A stretch of DNA of 17,780 bases from NCBI GenBank assembly GCA_034437895.1, contig DAOTTO010000306.1:1-17780 (forward strand), written 5' to 3'. This DNA is from JANRLJ01 sp034437895 (GTDB taxonomy: Bacteria; Chloroflexota; Anaerolineae; Aggregatilineales; Phototrophicaceae). Position numbers and translations under genes: made by a program. The stretch's first letter is position 1, and every line of letters begins with the position of its first letter. Positions 13,616 to 17,780 of this stretch are shown here, one piece after another. The notes under the pieces are model-generated. The model saw nothing but the letters and a program-made list of their open reading frames with translations, ran no database searches and was not told the DNA's origin.

Positions 13616-14137
13616 ATGAGCGAAAACACAAAAGACGGCACGTCGGCGGAAGCCGAGGAGCCAAAGAGTAAAAATAATATCGTCCGCTACACGATGATTG
13701 CTGCGGCAGGACTTGGGGGTGTTATCCTCCTCATTTTTGTCGTAGGTGTTGTGTTGGCGCTTTTGCCCAATCCAGTACGAACTGCGGCGCGTGTTCAAGT
13801 GATCCGCGATATATTTCTCATTCTGATGGGATTAGAGTCGATTCTGATTATTTTTGGGCTGGCGGCGCTGATTATCCAAGTCGCACGTTTGGTCAACCTG
13901 CTGCAAAACGAAGTTCAGCCAATTCTTAAGAATACGCAAGAAACGGTTAACACTGCCAAAAGCACGGCGCAGTTTGTGGGCGCGAATGTGACTGAGCCTG
14001 TGATTAAAGCCAGTGCGTTTATGGCAGGCGCGGGGGTGTTTATCCGCGAAATCGGCGGAATCCGACGCGCAATTCGTCCAAGCCGTAATCATGCCACGAA
14101 GGAAAAGATTGAAGATGTCGCAAAGCAAACAAAATAA
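13616..14137 (+). CDS. DUF948/YtxG-like membrane protein
   Basis: A 173-aa protein with a hydrophilic acidic N-terminus, two membrane segments (~27-50 and ~66-89) and a C-terminal amphipathic region (LLQNEVQPILKNTQETVNT...). That pattern recalls DUF948 proteins such as Bacillus YtxG. The ATG at 13616 is chosen because AGAGG (13606-13610) lies 5 nt upstream; the preceding TTG at 13613 adds only one residue. The function is unknown; in Bacillus the relatives are stress-associated membrane proteins. Its last 23 bases overlap the start of the YtxH-like gene, so the two are probably translated together. The family assignment is by pattern and moderately sure. Confidence 0.75.
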   Translation: MSENTKDGTSAEAEEPKSKNNIVRYTMIAAAGLGGVILLIFVVGVVLALLPNPVRTAARVQVIRDIFLILMGLESILIIFGLAALIIQVARLVNLLQNEVQPILKNTQETVNTAKSTAQFVGANVTEPVIKASAFMAGAGVFIREIGGIRRAIRPSRNHATKEKIEDVAKQTK

Positions 14138-14414
14138 GCAATTGGACGACAATACGGTGTTTTCCGGCTTTATCCTTGGTTTACTGGTGGGCGGCCTAGT
14201 CGCCATCTTTCGTGGGCCGCGCATTCATTTAGATAAATTACGCGAAATGGCGGCACAAGCCACTACCACAGGCCGGGAAATGACCGCCAATACAGGCAAA
14301 GAAATCCGCAGTAAATTAGAAGCGGCGCTCCCTACCGATTCGATCAATGATAGTATCACTGAAGGTAAAGAGGCCGCCCGCCGCCGCCGGGTGGAATTAG
14401 GCTTGGATCAATAA
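14115..14414 (+). CDS. YtxH-like single-TM protein
   Basis: A 99-aa protein with one glycine-rich N-terminal membrane segment (FSGFILGLLVGGLVAIF, ~16-32), followed by an amphipathic, charge-rich helix (LDKLREMAAQATTTGREM, then KEIRSKLEAAL) and a basic end. This is the general plan of YtxH-like proteins. The ATG at 14115 follows AAGGAA by ~10 nt and overlaps the upstream gene by 23 nt. Longer in-frame starts from 14013 would read through the upstream coding sequence with unconvincing residues. The 3' end overlaps the convergent nnr gene by 7 bp, leaving no terminator. Confidence 0.75.
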   Translation: MSQSKQNKQLDDNTVFSGFILGLLVGGLVAIFRGPRIHLDKLREMAAQATTTGREMTANTGKEIRSKLEAALPTDSINDSITEGKEAARRRRVELGLDQ

Positions 14415-16129
14415 TGTCCTTGAATAAGCCCAAACACAAAGGGGATCATTTCTAAAAGATCGCTTGCGATAACGCCGCGTCCGCTGCCATATTTTTGCGC
14501 GTTTTGCTCACCTGATAGCCCGTGAATATATCCCGCGCAAACTGCCGCTTCATAAGGCGACATGCCTTGCGCCAATAAGCCGGTGATGATGCCAGCCAAT
14601 ACATCGCCACTTCCCGCAGTTGCTAAAGCATCGGTCTTAAAGGGCAAGACCGTCATGCGCCCGTCGGGGGCGGCGATGAGCGTATGTGCGCCTTTTAAGA
14701 GCAAAACCACCTGCCATTCCGCTGCTTTCTCTTGTGCGATTTTCAAGCGATTTGCTTGCACAGCACTGGTCTCAAGATCGGCTAATCGCCCCATTTCACC
14801 CGGATGCGGCGTAATAATCGTACCTTCCGGCAGCAGCTTCCACCATTCATCAATCTTTGCCAACAGATTAAGCCCATCAGCATCAATCACTAACGGCGGC
14901 AGTTGCGCGGCCTTTTCTTGCGCTTCATTTTCAGAGTCCGTCTTAAGTGCGCCGAAACCGAGATTCCGTTTGGTCTTGTTTTTCGGGGATGTAGTCGAAT
15001 TTTTCAGTAGAGCCTCAAGCAGATGACCGGTGGTCTCTTCTTGTCCCCAGCCGGGACCAAGCAGAAGGGCATTGTAGCCTGTAAGCTGCTCAAATATCAG
15101 TGGGGCAGATTTTTCTGAAAGGACACCCATGTCGTGCGGCAGCATCAACCATGTGGGTTCCATCAACTGTGCCGCTAGAGTAGTAATTACCGGTCCCGCA
15201 GCCCCCACCGTCACTAATCCAGCACCAGCACGATAAGCAGCTTTTGCCGCCAAAGCGGGTGCGCCGCTGTAATTCACCGAGCCTGCAATTATCAACGCTT
15301 TGCCAAATGTGCCTTTATTGCTATCCAGCGCACGAGACGGGAGGAGTGACCTGATCTGCTCGGAATCGGCTAAAGTATGCCGAATCGCTTTAAATTCGGG
15401 CAAATCTTCGGGTATTCCGAGTGTTGCAATGCTCAATCGACCTACTGCTTGTGCGCCAGGGAACGTCATTAAACCGGGTTTAGCCGCAATAAAGGTGATT
15501 GTCTCGTCCGCCGGAATCGTGTTTTTATCAAGTTCGCCTGTATCGCAGTTTAATCCGCTTGGGCAATCTATAGCGAGGACACGCGGTAAGCCCGTGATGG
15601 TCGTTGATTGTGGTTTCAGAGGGTCAATAATCTTTTCGTCAGGCTGGGCAGCGCGGCGATCATGAATGGCCTGGTTCACACCGCGTAAAACTTTGAGAGC
15701 ATCGTCTTTGATGGGCAGGTGTATGCCAATTCCAAACAGGGCATCAGTCACCAAATCAGCGCTGGCAACCATGTTTCGTAAAACCCGATTATCATGATCG
15801 TCTTCCGCATACGCCACGAATAAACCCGCATCCTGAATTTGCTTAAAATTGGTGTCGTCTTGCTCACGGCGCTTTAGGAGGTAAAAACGGACGACTGCAT
15901 CTTTCCGCTGTTGGGCAATAATGCGTCCCGTGACGAGGCCATCCCCGCCGTTGTTGCCAGCGCCGATCAAAAGCGTGACTTTAGGTGCTTCAAGGTCGGC
16001 GATCATTTCAATCGCACGTTGTGCGGCAGCACGTCCAGCATTTTCCATAAGTGTGGCATAGCTGATGCCATTCGCGTCTGCGGCGGCTTCAATTTTCCGT
16101 GTATCCTCGACTGAGATAACTTTAATCAA
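14408..16129 (-). CDS. nnr: Bifunctional NAD(P)HX epimerase / NAD(P)HX dehydratase
   Basis: A 573-aa repair enzyme. The N-terminal YjeF_N domain (1-~220) epimerises hydrated NAD(P)HX; it shows YATLMENAGRAAAQ, GAGNNGGDGLVTGR and DALFGIG. The C-terminal ribokinase-like domain (~240-565) is the ATP/ADP-dependent dehydratase. It has KGTFGKALIIAGS, LGPGWGQ, IDADGLNLLA, TPHPGEMGRL, LLKGAHTLI and AGSGDVLAG, with catalytic D509. The protein exceeds the usual ~500 aa mainly through a Lys/Ser/Asn-rich insertion at ~375-410 and extra residues in the first domain. The start codon is TTG at 16127-16129 with GAGGG 7 nt upstream. Cytoplasmic metabolite repair; probably monocistronic. Confidence 0.95.
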   Translation of the reverse strand: MIKVISVEDTRKIEAAADANGISYATLMENAGRAAAQRAIEMIADLEAPKVTLLIGAGNNGGDGLVTGRIIAQQRKDAVVRFYLLKRREQDDTNFKQIQDAGLFVAYAEDDHDNRVLRNMVASADLVTDALFGIGIHLPIKDDALKVLRGVNQAIHDRRAAQPDEKIIDPLKPQSTTITGLPRVLAIDCPSGLNCDTGELDKNTIPADETITFIAAKPGLMTFPGAQAVGRLSIATLGIPEDLPEFKAIRHTLADSEQIRSLLPSRALDSNKGTFGKALIIAGSVNYSGAPALAAKAAYRAGAGLVTVGAAGPVITTLAAQLMEPTWLMLPHDMGVLSEKSAPLIFEQLTGYNALLLGPGWGQEETTGHLLEALLKNSTTSPKNKTKRNLGFGALKTDSENEAQEKAAQLPPLVIDADGLNLLAKIDEWWKLLPEGTIITPHPGEMGRLADLETSAVQANRLKIAQEKAAEWQVVLLLKGAHTLIAAPDGRMTVLPFKTDALATAGSGDVLAGIITGLLAQGMSPYEAAVCAGYIHGLSGEQNAQKYGSGRGVIASDLLEMIPFVFGLIQGHY

Positions 16130-16177
16130 GACCTATCCCTCAATTCACTTAGCTCGATTCTTATAGATTTGGCTGCC

Positions 16178-16206
16178 ATTATAGATGTTGTGAAATAAAA
16201 AGTCAT
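16178..16206 (-). promoter_or_regulatory. Sigma70-type promoter for nnr
   Basis: On the minus strand, -35 ATGACT (16201-16206) and -10 TATAAT (16178-16183, perfect) are separated by 17 bp. The leader is about 40 nt. Confidence 0.65.
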
Positions 16207-16240
16207 ACTCAGACGCGGCAAACGTGGGACTTATAAACGA

Positions 16241-16267
16241 AAAATCCGGCACCTTGAGGCCGGATTT
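16241..16267 (-). terminator. Rho-independent terminator for the polyprenyl synthase gene
   Basis: A 9-bp stem (16242-16250 with 16259-16267) has an 8-nt loop. On the minus strand it ends in TTTTT, 22 bp after the stop of the polyprenyl synthase gene and upstream of the nnr promoter. Confidence 0.8.
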
Positions 16268-16288
16268 GAATGATATGCTTGCGTGAGT

Positions 16289-17236
16289 TTAATAGTTACG
16301 GGCGATGACCGATTGCGCGAGATCGTTCAAGGCATTGCGTTCCGGCGAAAAGGGCAGTGCGTTGAGTGCGACAGTCGCTATTTGCACCAATTTGTCGGCT
16401 TGCTGATGGGCTTCATCAATCGTATTTTGCTCGCCCATTTTGCGCTTGATAGCCGCCATTGGGTCGGCCTCATCGACAATGGATGCGAAGCCTCTTCCTT
16501 GCTCGATATCGATGCCTGCTGTTTTACCAAGCTGTGTTTCATCACCCGTTAAATCGAGGATGTCATCGACAATCTGGAACGCTAGGCCAATGTTGAAACC
16601 ATATTGACCTAATGCTTCTGTCTGGCGATCATTGGCTCCGGCCAGTTTTGCGCCTAACTTTGCCCCTGCTTTAAAGAGTGCGGCGGTCTTGCGGGCGATG
16701 ATGTCATAATAGACTTGACGTGAGAAATTGGCTTCTTTTACGGCGGCGGCTTGTAAGGTTTCGCCTTCTACAAGGGCGACAGTCGCTTCCGAGAAGATAA
16801 TGTTCAGGTCGGCGTAGGGTGCCATGAGTTCGTAAACTTTTGTGAATAAAAAGTCGCCTGTTAGGAGGGCGAATGTACGTCCCCAGATCGCATTCACGGA
16901 GGGTCGTCCGCGCCGCACAATACCGTGATCGTTGATGTCATCATGGACGACGCTGGCGGTGTGTACGAGTTCCAATGCAGCGGCCACCGGAACAACTTTT
17001 TGTAAGTCTTGACCGCCCATCGCCATATAGCTGAGAAGCACGAGGCGGGGGCGAATGCGTTTTCCGCCAGCCTCTAAAATGTGACGACTGGCATCGCGTA
17101 GTGTCGTCACATCACTGTTAACCACGTCAAACATAATCTTCTCAACGGCTTCCATCGCCATCTCAATTGTAAATGGCTTGACTGCAACTTTGGGTGGTGC
17201 TGTCTTTGTCATTTGGAGCATTTCTTGCGTGGTCAT
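16289..17236 (-). CDS. Polyprenyl diphosphate synthase (trans-isoprenyl synthase)
   Basis: A 315-aa, mostly helical prenyltransferase that extends allylic diphosphates with isopentenyl diphosphate. Conserved features are GGKRIRPRL (57-65), the first Asp-rich motif D99-D100-I-N-D103 followed by RRG (108-110), the GDFLF segment, the K-T-A pair after the YYDIIARKTA stretch, and the second Asp-rich motif DDILD (224-228). The family covers octaprenyl/heptaprenyl/solanesyl synthases for quinone tails and related lipids; chain length cannot be fixed from the sequence. The ATG at 17234-17236 has AAGG about 11 nt upstream. It has its own promoter and terminator, so it is monocistronic. Confidence 0.94.
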   Translation of the reverse strand: MTTQEMLQMTKTAPPKVAVKPFTIEMAMEAVEKIMFDVVNSDVTTLRDASRHILEAGGKRIRPRLVLLSYMAMGGQDLQKVVPVAAALELVHTASVVHDDINDHGIVRRGRPSVNAIWGRTFALLTGDFLFTKVYELMAPYADLNIIFSEATVALVEGETLQAAAVKEANFSRQVYYDIIARKTAALFKAGAKLGAKLAGANDRQTEALGQYGFNIGLAFQIVDDILDLTGDETQLGKTAGIDIEQGRGFASIVDEADPMAAIKRKMGEQNTIDEAHQQADKLVQIATVALNALPFSPERNALNDLAQSVIARNY

Positions 17237-17287
17237 CAGTAAATTAACCTTAATCAGAGTTTGTGACGTTTAGAACTAACTAAATCT

Positions 17288-17316
17288 ATTATATACATAA
17301 ACCGCCAGAGGGTCAA
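17288..17316 (-). promoter_or_regulatory. Strong sigma70-type promoter for the polyprenyl synthase gene
   Basis: On the minus strand, -35 TTGACC (17311-17316) and -10 TATAAT (17288-17293) are exactly 17 bp apart, a near-consensus promoter. The leader before the ATG is about 45 nt. Confidence 0.8.
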
Positions 17317-17334
17317 TCAATGCACATATTTTTC

Positions 17335-17556
17335 TTATAGATGGATTTTTCGATACAAACTTACCGAAAAACGCTGTAAAGTCCCTAGCTTTAGATATGG
17401 GGATATAAGGCATAGAAAATCTTGAAGCTTGAAACCATTGGCGCTATACTTCCATTCATTCAATTGGCGCATCGCACGAGGCGTAAAGCCCGGTAATTGA
17501 GCCAATTGAGGCACTTTAAAACGGAATATAGGCGGTTGTGGCAAATAGGTTGCCAC
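17335..17556 (-). CDS. Doubtful small ORF, 73 aa
   Basis: A GTG-initiated frame encoding a basic 73-aa product (includes VPQLAQLPGFTPRAMRQLNEW). No clear ribosome site, no recognised family, and several start-to-stop frames overlap here. It lies in the AT-rich gap between the membrane-protein fragment ending at 17641 and the polyprenyl synthase promoter. It could be a real small gene, a degraded remnant, or chance. Apart from the promoter and a 7-bp hairpin at 17588-17607, nothing else is seen in 17237-17640. Confidence 0.2.
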   Translation of the reverse strand: MATYLPQPPIFRFKVPQLAQLPGFTPRAMRQLNEWKYSANGFKLQDFLCLISPYLKLGTLQRFSVSLYRKIHL

Positions 17557-17640
17557 ATAAAATATTCAACCAACAAGGTCTGTGTTTTGAGATGGGGCAT
17601 CATCTCATACTGTCTCAGTCGGTGGAAGCCCCTGCCTTTA

Positions 17641-17780
17641 TCACGAAGCCACATCGAGCAGCTTTGCCAATATGAAAATGACGAGTAAGCCGCGCAAACT
17701 CCATGCAATGGTGCGAATCCAATTAGAGGTCACTAATGCGCGATAAGCGGTTTCATCAAAACCGAGTGATAGGCGAGAAT
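17641..17780 (-). CDS. C-terminal end of a membrane protein (5' end outside window)
   Basis: Reading the minus strand from 17778 gives 45 codons then TGA (17641-17643). The peptide starts SRLSLGFDETAYRAL and ends with a hydrophobic segment (TIAWSLRGLLVIFILAKLL) and DVAS. It has no start in the window, so it is the tail of a gene entering from the right. The amino-acid composition and single membrane helix look genuinely coding; the other two frames stop early. The family is not identifiable. Confidence 0.6.
   Translation of the reverse strand, partial: SRLSLGFDETAYRALVTSNWIRTIAWSLRGLLVIFILAKLLDVAS

Noticed and set aside
14013..14114. Longer N-terminus for the YtxH-like protein
   Set aside because: It would be read out of frame through the DUF948-like coding region, with an unconvincing Cys/Arg-rich sequence; the ATG at 14115 has an SD-like site.
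14562..15026. 154-aa plus-strand open frame opposite nnr
   Set aside because: A shadow of the well-supported nnr gene; Ser/Pro/Cys-rich with no family resemblance.
17588..17607. 7-bp hairpin as terminator of the right-edge membrane protein gene
   Set aside because: It has no T-run on either side at the right distance, so it is not called as a terminator.
1..17780. CRISPR array, insertion sequence or prophage
   Set aside because: No regularly spaced direct repeats, no transposase or integrase, and no phage structural genes were seen; the only insertion-like signal is the short repeat around hicAB.

Overview
The window comes from a mid-GC bacterial chromosome. The Suf set is of the SufC-B-D-S-U type with an appended Rieske protein, and it sits beside an Nnr-type NAD(P)HX repair enzyme, SH3b/excalibur/M23 proteins and a polyprenyl synthetase. 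The protein style resembles Chloroflexota (Anaerolineae-like), but that is an inference from sequence recall, not a search.

Layout. 1-372 is the 3' end of a secreted-type SH3b + excalibur protein. 383-556 holds a terminator and tRNA-Pro(GGG) on the minus strand, with a clear promoter at 569-597. 799-1221 is an unrecognised 140-aa protein followed by a strong hairpin. 1360-3489 is a 709-aa mosaic protein (SH3b, TIM-barrel glycosidase-like region, golvesin/xanthan-lyase-like module, intact M23 metallopeptidase). 3497-3548 is a nested palindrome between convergent genes. 3549-3857 is a minus-strand SufT/MIP18-like Fe-S assembly factor. It is divergent from the suf operon, and each side has its own sigma70-like promoter within the 305-bp gap.

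The core is the suf operon, 4163-10479: sufC, sufB, [hicA-hicB-like pair], sufD, sufS, sufU and a Rieske ferredoxin. SufS with SufU supplies and transfers sulfur, SufBCD is the scaffold ATPase complex, and the Rieske protein is a likely client or electron carrier. A glycerophosphodiester phosphodiesterase and a SAM methyltransferase follow with almost no spacing, then tRNA-His(GTG) and a bidirectional terminator. The standout feature is the HicAB-type toxin-antitoxin pair lying between sufB and sufD, whose products form one complex. It is bounded by an 8-bp direct repeat (6434-6441 and 7030-7037), and a perfect 12-bp hairpin lies just before hicA.

Downstream, a minus-strand SRPBCC protein with a long disordered tail is divergent from three small membrane-associated genes (a three-TM protein, a YtxG/DUF948-like protein, a YtxH-like protein). 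These run tail-to-tail, with a 7-bp overlap, into the bifunctional NAD(P)HX epimerase/dehydratase gene (minus, TTG start). A polyprenyl diphosphate synthase (minus) follows, with its own consensus promoter and terminator. The right edge contains the last 45 codons of a membrane protein entering from outside the window.
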